NCBI GenBank assembly: GCA_001598975.1
Contig: BBXU01002351.1
Span: forward strand, 1-10,441
Direction of reading: 5' to 3'
Length of the DNA stretch: 10,441 bases
From: Parachlorella kessleri
Taxonomy: Eukaryota; Chlorophyta; Trebouxiophyceae; Chlorellales; Chlorellaceae
Position 1 is the stretch's first letter. Each line of letters starts with the position of its first letter. Shown here piece by piece: positions 1-8,595 of this stretch. Under the pieces are notes generated by a model that was given only the letters and a program-made list of their open reading frames with translations, searched no databases and was not told the origin of the DNA. The position numbers and the translations under genes were made by a program.

Positions 1-52
1 CGTCGCGCGCGCGCGCGCGACCCCGCCCCCCCCACCCCCCCCCCCCCCGCGC
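1..52. repeat. Low-complexity GC-dinucleotide and poly-C tract
   Basis: The first about 20 bases are nearly pure alternating C and G, followed by about 30 bases that are almost all C. Such sequence is typical of a contig end or the edge of an assembly gap in GC-rich algal genomes. It does not resemble the CCCTAAA-type telomere repeat of green algae. It lies where the 3' part of the minus-strand hydrolase gene should be, so that gene is probably cut off by this edge. Confidence 0.8.
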
Positions 53-100
53 CCAGCGGACAGCCATGGTACTTGCGGGCAACACAGCCCAACAACTCAC

Positions 101-147
101 CATGACCGCCCTCCACTGCATCCCGACAGGGGCGGCCACATGAGGCC
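101..147 (-). other. Possible sixth exon of the hydrolase gene, weak
   Basis: After exon 5 (ending at 267, phase 1), the only candidate I find downstream with good borders is 147-101 on the minus strand. It has a CATCATCAG acceptor in the required phase and a GTGAGT donor. It would add SGPHVAAPVGMQWRAVM to the protein. This does not clearly match the expected family segment (LRVLYP or similar after the SG), so it may be chance. A longer stop-free frame runs through the same stretch to the window edge. Recorded because the reader has no other view of this 266-bp stretch, which otherwise shows no coding signal. Confidence 0.2.
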
Positions 148-266
148 CTGATGATGTGTTTGACCCAACAGGACCGAAGAGGAGGCTCACAATGCAGTGT
201 GGATATTCAGTGCACTCCACCCTCATACATTTGACCCCAAGCTCTAGCTCGCTGTCCCACTCCCAC

Positions 267-1593
267 CTGACATGAAGGGCGAGTGCAGCACCACACCAGC
301 AACTTGGTGCTGACGCGCTGCAAGGAAGCTTGTGGGTCCTACGCGGCAGGCACAGCAGCACCCTTACGCCATGGATGCTATTGTGGCGGAAGTGGTGGAG
401 AGGTATGACATCTGCCTGTGTCAAGGTGACGTTCCCCAGTGCTGACTAGTGCTGCAGTCAGGAGCTGCTTACCTGAGCCCACTGACTGCCCATAGAGGAC
501 AATGTCCTGCGGCTGCTTGTCATACTGTGTGAGCAGGCAGTCAAAGGCAGCAGTAATGTCGCCGAGGGTTGCGGCTGCAGAGGGCGTGCCGTCGCTCCGG
601 CCGTACCTGCGTGAGAGTCGGGGACACCTTCCGTGGGTATGGGGGCCCTCTCCCATGCTCAAGCTGGCCCCTTTCCAGCCAGTAACGCTCCTAGGACCCA
701 CTTCACAACACAGCTCACTAGCTGCGCATCTCAAACAAGGGTTGACCATGGAGTGAAGGCATAAGCTCGGGCTAAGCAGCCTTGCAGCTTCTTAGAAGCG
801 TGGCCCTACAATGGTGCAGGCTGGGAAGCAGTCTGGTGCATGCCCTCCCAATGCATGCCTCACCCTGTGTAATCGTAGGCAAAAATGTTGCACCGCAAAA
901 GTGCTGCTAGTTCTTCATAGAGCGGGAGCATCTCGCCTACATCCACAGCATTGCCGTGGCTGTGCAGTAGCGTGAACCGCACCTGCAAAATGTGGTCTTA
1001 CGCTCAGGCACATTCTAGCATTGTATTCCGATCAGGGTTCCTCACTGCTAACCTCCTAGCAAGCATCCACTGCCTTCACATGCTAAATACCTTTTCCTCT
1101 TGCGCACATGCCTCCCAAACATATTTAGCGGGGAACTTACACAAGTAGCGAGGGCACGAAAAAGTATAATAGTCCGAGGCATTACACTTCTTCAAGCCTT
1201 ACCTTGTCGGCCCCCGGTGCTGGCAGGAAGACGCCAACTATGTTCCCCTTGCTCCGTGGACTGGGTACGCGCACCACTTGGGCACGATGCACCTTTTTCA
1301 AACCACTGCGCGCCAGTGGGTGTGCACCCTTGAGTCTGCCTCTGCAGCAAGCTCTTTACAAGCTGCGGAACAGGGAGTGCATCCTCGCAGTGCAGGGCAC
1401 TGCCAGAAAAGCAAAGTGGTCTGCATGACACGGCAAGGCAGGCAAGCAGCTGGCCGCAGGAGCTTGCTTGCCTGCGGGTGGGCTCCACATACTCCTCCCT
1501 GGCGCCATCCCCGTGCTGCTCAACCTTATAAGAAGGAGGGTCCGGCGGGAAGAAGGCTAGCTTGGAACCTATCTTGTCCACCAGAGTCACCAT
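267..1593 (-). CDS. ABHD17-like alpha/beta hydrolase, 3' end missing
   Basis: Alpha/beta-hydrolase of the ABHD17 (FAM108) type. Animal members are membrane-bound serine hydrolases that remove palmitate from proteins; plants and algae have relatives of less certain substrate. Exons on the minus strand: 1593-1472, 1341-1203, 982-864, 606-473 and 338-267. All junction phases agree, giving 195 residues. The start at 1593 is the first in-frame ATG. It opens a segment with the family signature SKLAFFPPDPPSYKV (residues 10-24). Residues 94-99 are HSHGNA (oxyanion region), 124-129 DYTGYG, and 166-170 GQSVG with the nucleophile Ser168. HSPFMSG follows near residue 190. Intron 1 uses a GC donor; the other introns are GT-AG. 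The downstream part with the catalytic Asp and His is not found between 266 and 1, so the gene is partial. It is head-to-head with MCM10, 379 bp apart. No N-terminal Cys cluster of the animal palmitoylation type is seen. Family is certain; substrate is inferred. Confidence 0.9.
1342..1471 (-). other. GC-AG intron in the hydrolase gene
   Basis: On the minus strand exon 1 ends CACCCGCAG and the intron starts GCAAGC, a standard non-canonical GC donor with otherwise perfect consensus. It ends TTGCTGCAG. Reading phase 2 at the donor is completed by one base at the acceptor, giving an Arg codon and an open frame into the KKVHRAQVVRVPSPRSKGN segment expected for this family. No GT donor nearby keeps the frame as well. 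Confidence 0.75.
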
Positions 1594-1972
1594 CCTCTGC
1601 CTCTTGCTGAGACCTCGCCTAAGTGGCTGGGAAGGCGAGCCCAGCGACGCCCAGAGTTGATTCAGTGCACTGCGTGTGCTACCGAAAGCTGGGAGAGCAG
1701 GGGACAATCACCGGCGCCCAGGAGGAAGCTCGAAACGAAGCACGTACATCTGCTAAACATGCAGTTGAATAGAATACTCAAGTCAGCAGTGGGAAGTGAA
1801 GAGACTCCCAAGATCCTCTCGTCAAATGAGCGCTTAAGCTGTATGTGAGAGCCACGTGGGTTTGGGCCTGGCAGCATGCAAACCTTGGCCAGGCAGTGAC
1901 AGAAGAACGGGGTTTGAAGTGGGCCGCATTGGAGGCAGCCCCTGTTGCGGTTTGAGCTTGCCTATTGCATTC
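1594..1972. promoter_or_regulatory. Divergent promoter region between hydrolase and MCM10
   Basis: The two start codons face away from each other across 379 bp, which must hold both 5' UTRs and both promoters unless non-coding exons lie elsewhere. Visible elements are a CCACGTGG palindrome at 1852-1859 and an inverted CCAAT (ATTGG) at 1928-1932. No convincing TATA box was found. No perfect E2F site (TTTSSCGC), which would be expected for a replication gene, was found by eye on either strand. Confidence 0.6.
1852..1859. promoter_or_regulatory. G-box palindrome
   Basis: CCACGTGG is a perfect palindrome with the CACGTG core bound by plant and algal bZIP and bHLH factors. It lies 113 bp before the MCM10 ATG and 258 bp before the hydrolase ATG. 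Function is inferred from the motif and position only; an 8-bp palindrome can occur by chance. Confidence 0.4.
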
Positions 1973-4900
1973 ATGGAGGACGACCTAGACTTGTTCCTGC
2001 AGCTTGCCGAGGAGCAGCCAGCCATAGGCCAAGGCGATGATCACCTGCAGCCAGAGCAGTGTGGCGCGCCAGACGACCTCGATACGTTTCTCCAGCTAGC
2101 GGAGGAAGATGGTTGTGGTGACGAGGGTAGAGAAGCAAGGCCACATAGGGTGGAGCCAGCGCCGTTGCTTAGCCCTGGGTCGCAGGCTCCCCAGCAGCAG
2201 CAACAACAACAGCAGGACCCACAGGTGCCAACCAAGCAGCAATCCCGGTCCTTGCAACACTCGGCAGGGCCGGCCAGGTCTGCACGGCAGGAGCGCCTCT
2301 CTGGATGGGCCGCAGCAGCCAGTGGCGCCCTCATCCCTGGCGGCATCCCCAGCAGCAGGCCAGCAGGCAGCCTGCCACCATTATTACAGCAGCAGCAGCA
2401 GCCCCAGCAGGCATTCCGCATCACCTTTCAACAGCAGGCGCAGCAGCAGCGGAGCAGCCATGGCACAGGAGCTGCAGGGCTAAGGCCTGGTGTGTTTAAG
2501 GACACAGAGCAGGGGTCCATCATTGAGCGCCTGTCAGGGCTGAAGGTGAAGCACGGTAATAACAAGAGCCACCAGTTCTTGAACCATGCCTGTGTAATTG
2601 GAACCCCGTCAGGAACACAACCGTCGTAAGACGGGAAGGAGATGGAAGGCAGCGCTAGTGCTAGGTTAGGGTGGGCAGTCGTGTCATCCGTCAGCCGTAT
2701 CTGAGGCTCACACAGCGATATGCAGGGTTTCCTCTTTTTGTTGTGGGTGCAGATCAAGAACCCAGTAGTGTCCAGCGCACAGGTGAAAGCCCGCCTGGCT
2801 GACGCAAGCGTGGTGAAGCTGGCGCAAGTCAAGTGAGTGTAATGTTGCTGATCACTCAAGTGCTTGGGCAGGTAGCGACATGGGGAGTAAAGCTTAACAA
2901 ATTCATTGGACTGCAAGCTTGCTTGAAGATAGAACACCTCTGGTGCCCTAGACTACAACTCACCATCCTAACTCTGCCCCATGGCTGCGGTTTCCACGAA
3001 GCGAAGCTTCCCATACATCATGCTGACTGGGGCCAACCAGTTTTTGCCTAAGTTACAAGTGACATTGCTCGTTGCAAGGGCTGCTTGAGATGCAGAGGCT
3101 AATGAGTGCCTCTTGCGACACAGGACGCGGCATCGGACAGCAGGGCTGGAGGGCGCCTGGGCGACCCTCTGCGTGGTGGGCGAGAAGTCAAAGCCACGCG
3201 AGTCGCAGAGCGGTGAGGCTGGGACGGGGGCCTCTAGAGCAACAGTCAACAGCCAACTAGGATGCAGGGGGCAAGCAGTTGTGCAGGCATTGACTAGCAA
3301 CCCTTCACCGCAGGCAGGGTTGCCCGAGCCAACAATGGTGTCTGCAGCTTTAATGTGAATTCAAGGACTGCAGCACTCCTCATCAGCCGCTGCCGTAAGC
3401 CGCAGCCTCTGCATGCATGCAGGTCGGACGTACTCTATCTGGAAAGTTACTGACTTGGACGCCACAAGCCATTCCCTGTTCCTCTTTGGCTCGGCCCACT
3501 CGGACCTCTGGAAGGAGAGTGAGGGCACCTTAATAGCGCTGTTCTCCCCCAAAGTGAGTTTGTCTGCCCAGCTTCTCAACCAAACCATCAGCTGCACTCA
3601 CTGCCTCTCTAACCCTATCTGCTGTCTCCTCCTGTATATTGCGCGGCTCTTGGGACAGCTTCTGCCTGCTACTTGGGGTCCATGTCTTGCATGCTTCGTG
3701 CGGCTGCAGGTGCGGTCAGAGGGGGACTTTGCACTCAGCGTGGACTCCCCAGAGCAGCTGTGGGTGCTGGGCAGTGCCAAGGAGTTTGGTTACTGCAAGG
3801 CTAACAAGAAGGTAGGTTTGCGGTGCTCAGGCCTTAGCAGGATGGAGGGAAGGGGTTGCTGAAGGGACCTGATGACCTGTTGCTCCCCCTGCCTGGCTTG
3901 AAACCATGGCTTTAAAGGCCACTGGTACTAAACTGCTTGCAGAAGGCGTATGTGTATGCGACTGTTTCTCACCCACCCATTGGCTGTGGACTTAAGATGG
4001 CTTCCAGGCAGTTTGGGTACAGCGTTCCCTTCATGAACTGGCTTGCGAGGGACAAGGTGGGAGGCCTAGTTGTAGGGCAGCTGACATCCTCATCGGTTAC
4101 ACATGGCTCCAGTGCCAGTTGTGTACTTTGGTGGTGCAGAATGGGGAGCCCTGCCGCATGCCGGTGAATGCTGCCAGGTGCCCGTACTGCCCCTACCATG
4201 TCCAGGTGGGTGCAAATCTGGCGTGTTTGGCTGGGCGGCCAAGGGAATGTCCATGGGGCTATGGTGTGACCTGAACATGTCAGGGCCGGGTGCGGAGAAG
4301 GAGCCACTGCTGGACTGTCGCCTGTGGATATTGCGGCCGTTAAATCCCTGACAGTCCCGCCAGTCATCTAGGTGGCCGATCCTGCAGCCCACCCGGCAAT
4401 TTTGATTTGTGATGTGTCTAGTGCTGCTTCCTGCTGGATGTGGGCGGACAAGCTGGGTTTGCCTTTGGTACCTGCTAGAAGGGTGCTGGGGCCAGCTCCT
4501 AGGTGCTACTTGGTACCCAGCTGCCCTCCTGTTAAGAGCGAGAGTTCCCGCAGCTCAGGCCCACCCAGCCGCAGGTCCTGGCCAACTACTTCGTGCCAGT
4601 CACCTAACACACCTAGGCTGTGGGTGTTGCTCGCCTGCAGAGCGAGTACAACAGGCTCAAGCCCACGCGGCGGAATGAGTTCCAGGAGACCAACCTGAAG
4701 ACCGCCTTCCGGCAGGGGCTGCAGCGAGGTGAGGGAATGGCAGGGTGGGTGGGGGCCTTAATGAAAACCAGGGCCTGACCGGAGCCCTTCTCTGCTTGGT
4801 CATAGTGCCCTGTGGCAGCCTCATGGCTGTCTAGCTCGTAAACCTCTGGCTCCTGGTAACATGCGCTGTTTGCTGCTTGCTGGTTTCTCCTCCAGGAAGC

Positions 4901-7900
4901 TGTAGCAACAACTTGAGAGCCCTGCCTCACTGCAGGCTTACAGTGGCAGCCTGGGCAGTTTGTGGGCGACGGGCCACAAGCTGCAAAGGCTCGCATGCCG
5001 CTCCTGCCCCAGGCGAGGCTGGAGACCGCCGCTGAGAGCGCCAGGGACAAGGGCAGCAGCACAGGGTCCAGGTGGGCTGGCAAGCAAAGTGGATGTAGTG
5101 CTGACAAGCGCCGCTAAATGACATTTCGTGTCATGCCTAATTGTGGTGCAAGTATGCCGTGCCGTCTACCCAACCATGGTAGAGTAGGTTGTTGGGGTTA
5201 TATGCCATGTAGGCACCCGTGAAAAGGGAAGGTTGTGCTGTAGGTAGGATCTCTTCACTGCAGTTTTGAGTTCAATTTAATTTAGTAATGAGTGTGAGCA
5301 GACCACTTGGTCAACAACAAGCCCTCGCACACTGCAGGTACCTCAAAACCGTGGCCAACCCAGCAGCAGTAGCAGCCGCCTGCCAGGAGAGGGATGTACT
5401 GGCCCTCCGCCACAACAAGATCGGCCCCAACGAGGCCCCAATCCCCCTGCCACGTGCTCCTCATGTAGTCATCCCCACAGGAGCGGCAGCCACAGCTGTT
5501 GCTCGGACTGGCAGTGGGTCACGCGGTGGTGGTGGGGTGATGCCGCCGCTGCCAGCTAAGCGGAAGGCGCCGGAGGACACAGCAGGAGCGCCGGCAGCAG
5601 GAAGTGGGAGCGTCAGAGGAGCTGTATGCAGCGGCAGCAGCGGTAAACAGCGGCAAGATATGGGGCGGAACGGGGCACTCATGGAGGTGGACCTGTTCGA
5701 GGAAGACTTGTTTGAGGAAAGCGATGCTCGGAAGCGAGCTATAGAGCTCGTGCGGTCGATGGGTGAGTGTTGCTAGAGCTACCAGCTAGGCCCTCAGGGC
5801 GGTCACGTTACCTGTACGTACCTCCCTGGCAGCTGTGGACAAGCTGAGCGGCTCCCGGATGGACTCTGCTGCCACCCTCGGGAACTGTTCACCTGTCCCT
5901 TTGGTATACTATCATTTTAGCTGTAAGTGGCTGTACAGGTTGGGGGCGAAGTATAATGTAGAGGAGCGTGACATACATGCAGGAGGTGCACCAGCGCCTG
6001 ACTGTAGCCGGGCTCGCAGGACTTCCGTTACAGCTGAAGCGCAGCACTCTCAAGCGGCGCTTGACGATGCCCCTGAGCTGTCCCCACCAGCCCCTGGGCG
6101 TGGCAGTGATTGTGCGGAACCCAGCCGGGCGGCAGCAGGCACAGCAGCAGCAATAGCAGGTGTTGTGGATAGGGGCGGTGCCGCCGCCATCTCACCGCTA
6201 GAGCTGCTGGGCATAGGCAATGGCAGCAGCGAAGCCACCCCAGCTGCAGCCCAGCCAGCACGGCAAAGGCAGGACAGTTGCAATCCACTCCTTTCAGCTG
6301 GACGTGGGCCGTCGCTAGCGAACACAACCTCCTCAAGGACAGCACCACCAGCCGCAGCGGCAGCTGCGAAGATTGGTGGGCTGGGAGGGATGCTGTACAA
6401 CCCCTCTGCGGCAGCCGCAGCAGCGCAGCATGCAGGAGTACCGGCGGCAGCAGCCACGCAGCCGTCTGCTGCTGCAGCGGCTGTGGCTGCTCGCGGCTAC
6501 CAACACCCCCTGGGAGCCCTAGGCCCAGCGGCACACGGCAAGAAAGCCCAGGCGCCCACCAACAGCAGGGTTAGCATACTCGGCAAGCTCGGGATAAAGG
6601 AACCAGGGGGAGTAGGGAACGCTTCTGGCTCTGGCAACAAAGGCACCCAATCCTTGCAGAAGAAGCAACAAGGCCCTCAGCACAAGGCGCAGCACCCACA
6701 GGCTCAGGCGCAGGCGCCCAGGAATGCTTTTGAGGCGGCGTTTGGCAGCGTGATAGCAGAGATGGAGCAAACAGCAGGCGCGCAGACCGGCTCCAGGTCT
6801 GTGGCTGGATCTACGTCAGTGTGCACCCGCAACTGTGCGTGCAGGGGACGCGCTGCTCTGCACTTGGTGTCCTCAGCCTGGAGGTGCCCTCGGATATGCA
6901 CATCAACCAGCCTGCCCAAGGCTTGAGCCCGGGACGTGCACCACTGAGTATTTCCTACCAGCCTAAAATCGCCAGACAGTCTTGTTGAATCCCTAATGGT
7001 GCCAATCCATCCTTGCAGTCCCGAGTGCGCTGCAAGGACTGAGCATGCCCCTCATGCTATCTATCTACACACCACAGGGTGGGTTGGAATACTAGCCTTG
7101 GCTGGCTGTGTGCAGGTACCAATCCAGCGTAGACTGTGAGGACCAAGAGCGCATTGACAAGCTGTTGGCTGTCCTGGAGCAAAAAGACGAGATGGCACAG
7201 AAGATGGACTCCGTCAAGTCGCTCAAAGTGCAGGTATCATGCCATCTGAGCTATTGGCCAGCGGCCCCCAGGGAGGAGCAGTCACAAGTCATCAGGCGCC
7301 GTGGGCTGCTATCGTGGCGGAGCTGGCGCCCTGCCTGTCGCCTGGGCTACTGTTATGCCCCTTTGTGCAGCTCTCAGCGCATGGTGTGTGCAGTCCAAAT
7401 TTCTGTGTTGTTGGTGGCAGGCAATGTAAACATAAGAGAGGTACAGGGGTGAAGTTAAGGCGTAACCTTGGCTGTCAGCTGTTGTGCCCCTTCTGATGTG
7501 CAGGCCTTCCGCTGCAAGGTGTGCAACTACACCTCTGAGCGCCGGCGGGAGGAATGCTCCGCCCACCCGCATGCAGTGGAGAGAGTAGAGGTGGGCTGCT
7601 GCATGTGACAGGCTTTGGATGTGGAGGGGTGTGGATGCCATTGGACTGCATGCATTTGATTGTGACAGCTGGTCCGTGTGACCATGCCGGCAAACCTGGA
7701 TTCGGGTGCAGCAGCCCTACTAACCTGATCTGTTGCAGGATCACAAGGCAAGGCTGGCTGATAGTACTGTCGAGTGCCCTCCGCGGACATGCAAAACAGC
7801 ATTTACCGAGGCAGCCCTTGCTTGGAAGCCAAGTATTATATGAGACCCCGTGCTGAAGAAGGGAGGGGGTCCCCACCTCATGACTCGGGACACCTCTTTC

Positions 7901-8374
7901 CTGTACAGACCGTCAAACGGTGGTGGGAGTGCGAGCACTGCAAGTACCGCTTCAGCACAGTAGGAGTGTGCTACCCCACCAAGCGCTGTGCCAAGTGAGT
8001 CTGGAGGCCTGCAACTGAACTGCCTGTCCGGGGCCACTGTTGGGCATGTAAGCTGCCGGGGTTGCCGTGACCTCACCAGGTAAAGCTTGAAGGCACTCTT
8101 CTTCCCTAGTTGATACCGACAAATAGTTTGGGCAAATAGAGAGGATGTGTATTAGGGGAGTTGGCCTCCTCCCCTTGCTGCTGGGATTTAATACGTAGAA
8201 CTGCAGGGCAACCCTTTGCCTATACCATGGTGCAGGTGCCAGCACACGCAGACTGACTTCAAGGCAGTCAGCATGTACCGCCCATTCAAGCAGTACGACC
8301 ATGAGCAGTCAGCAGTGGCCTCACGAGAGAAGCTGCTGGCCCGGGGCACTGAGCAGAAGTGGGTCACCAGCTAG
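1973..8374 (+). CDS. MCM10: DNA replication initiation factor MCM10
   Basis: Nuclear ssDNA- and dsDNA-binding factor that activates the CMG helicase and links it to polymerase alpha/primase. Exons: 1973-2545, 2753-2832, 3124-3212, 3423-3553, 3710-3811, 4140-4205, 4641-4728, 4936-5071, 5338-5762, 5833-6796, 7116-7233, 7504-7590, 7909-7994, 8236-8374. All are GT-AG and all phases agree; 1027 residues. ATG 1973 is the first in-frame ATG. Residues 3-14 and 34-45 are two copies of DDLDxFLQLAEE. The conserved core begins at LSGLKIKNPVVSS (187-199), with OB-fold segments WATLCVVGEKSKP, GRTYSIWKVTDL and SLFLFGSAH. The zinc finger has C320, C330, C339, C342 and H345, with NGEPC as in animals. Residues 422-885 are mostly low complexity. 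The C-terminal domain has a helix (QKDEMAQKM) then C928, C931, C942, H945/H947, C961, C964, C980, C983, and LLARGTEQKW near the end. A 9-nt microexon at 7739-7747 may also be included. Exon 10 is the least certain part. Human MCM10 is about 875 residues; the excess here is in the linker. Confidence 0.95.
2192..2215 (+). repeat. CAG/CAA repeat coding poly-Gln in MCM10
   Basis: Eight Gln codons (three CAG, three CAA, two CAG) at residues 74-81 of MCM10. A second run of five CAG codons is at 2387-2401 (residues 139-143), with more interrupted Gln up to 2452. Mixed CAA/CAG use suggests the tract is kept at the protein level and not as a freshly expanded pure triplet repeat. It lies in the disordered N-terminal region between the duplicated acidic motif and the OB-fold. 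Confidence 0.85.
3943..4056 (+). other. Candidate cassette exon inside MCM10 intron 5
   Basis: A 114-bp stretch with no stop in the MCM10 phase. It is preceded by a branch-like TACTAAAC (3926-3933) and TGCTTGCAG, and followed by GACAAG then GTGGGA. Its length is 38 codons, and both neighbouring exons end and start in phase 0, so inclusion keeps the frame. It would insert about 38 residues, starting KAYVYATVSHPP, between C320 and C330 of the zinc finger. I left it out of the main model because skipping it gives the exact family spacing KKNGEPC. It could be an alternative exon or chance. Confidence 0.35.
4206..4640 (+). other. MCM10 intron 6 (longest intron, 435 nt)
   Basis: Starts GTGGGT after the YHVQ codons of the zinc finger and ends CTCGCCTGCAG before SEYNRLKP. 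Both borders are in phase 0 and the flanking protein joins as in other MCM10 proteins. Open frames occur inside it but match nothing I recognise. I see no RNA gene or mobile element in it. Confidence 0.7.
5885..6019 (+). other. Doubtful part of MCM10 exon 10, possible hidden intron
   Basis: The exon frame stays open here, but the stretch reads like intron: T-rich tracts, donor-like GTAAGT at 5923 and acceptor-like ACATACATGCAG ending near 5981. Using those two sites together creates a TGA at the junction, so that pair is excluded. A phase-consistent alternative is a donor after CTGTACAG (GT at 5939) with the acceptor CTCGCAG near 6019, removing about 80 bp. Without RNA data I keep the exon continuous and flag this segment. 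Confidence 0.35.
6127..6500 (+). repeat. Ala/Gly-rich low-complexity coding segment of MCM10
   Basis: Within exon 10, GCA, GCC, GCG and GCT codons form repeated Ala runs (for example near 6354-6370, 6412-6425 and 6466-6490) separated by Gly, Pro and Ser. No fold is recognised. It forms a flexible linker between the internal core and the C-terminal zinc domain, which in animals is joined by a shorter linker. Antisense frames here give long Ala/Leu-rich open frames that are shadows. Confidence 0.75.
7739..7747 (+). other. Candidate 9-nt microexon in MCM10
   Basis: A perfect TACTAAC branch-type motif at 7718-7724 lies 12 bases before the CAG that ends at 7738. Right after it come GATCACAAG and then GCAAGG, a consensus GC donor. 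Splicing in these 9 bases would add Asp-His-Lys between the VERVE and TVKRWWEC segments and keep the frame. Direct joining of the flanking exons instead gives 12 residues between C942 and VKR, the same spacing I recall for human MCM10. Either form, or both, may exist. Confidence 0.4.
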
Positions 8375-8563
8375 GGACGATGAAGCCAAGTAGCAGCTAG
8401 GTAGGAGAGTGCCTCCGTGAATGATGCAGGCAGAGTTACGGAATAGTACAACACAGCATGCACAGCACGCCGGAGCGCTGCTCTATTGGTTATGCCAGGA
8501 TGCTGTAGGGTAGGACCTGGCACTGGCAAATATTTGATGCTGAGGACAGCCTTCGGTGTTGCT

Positions 8564-8595
8564 TTAGGTATTTATGCTGGAGCATAAATACCTAA
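8564..8595. repeat. Perfect 15-bp inverted repeat, 2-nt spacer
   Basis: The left arm TTAGGTATTTATGCT (8564-8578) is followed by GG and then by its exact reverse complement (8581-8595). All 15 positions pair, and one further G-T wobble pair is possible outside. It is AT-rich in a GC-rich region and lies 190 bp after the MCM10 stop. It may be a 3' UTR hairpin, a transcription end or processing signal, or the remnant of a palindromic mobile element such as a MITE. The sequence does not decide. Confidence 0.85.

Noticed and set aside
1..52. Telomere or centromere repeat at the left edge
   Set aside because: The tract is GC-dinucleotide and poly-C, not the CCCTAAA-type repeat of green algae, and has no regular unit beyond two bases.
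378..749. Minus-strand frame containing RYGRSDGTPS and GQSVGSG as one complete gene
   Set aside because: Only 606-473 of it is exon of the ABHD17-like gene; the rest reads into introns on both sides, and the conserved parts join neighbouring exons in phase.
2041..2424. Cys-rich open frame on the minus strand
   Set aside because: It is the antisense of the CAG repeats and surrounding MCM10 exon 1; its Cys runs come only from CTG/TGC triplets.
2980..3090. Extra MCM10 exon in intron 2 (frame reading AAVSTKRSFPYIM)
   Set aside because: It has no clear family match. Exon 2 joins directly to 3124 in phase, giving the expected segment before WATLCVVGEKSKP.
5968..6156. Alternative frame EVHQRLTVAGLAG after a GCAG acceptor in MCM10 exon 10
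   Set aside because: It ends at a stop after poly-Gln and cannot join the C-terminal exons in phase, whereas the other frame stays open to 6796 and joins correctly.
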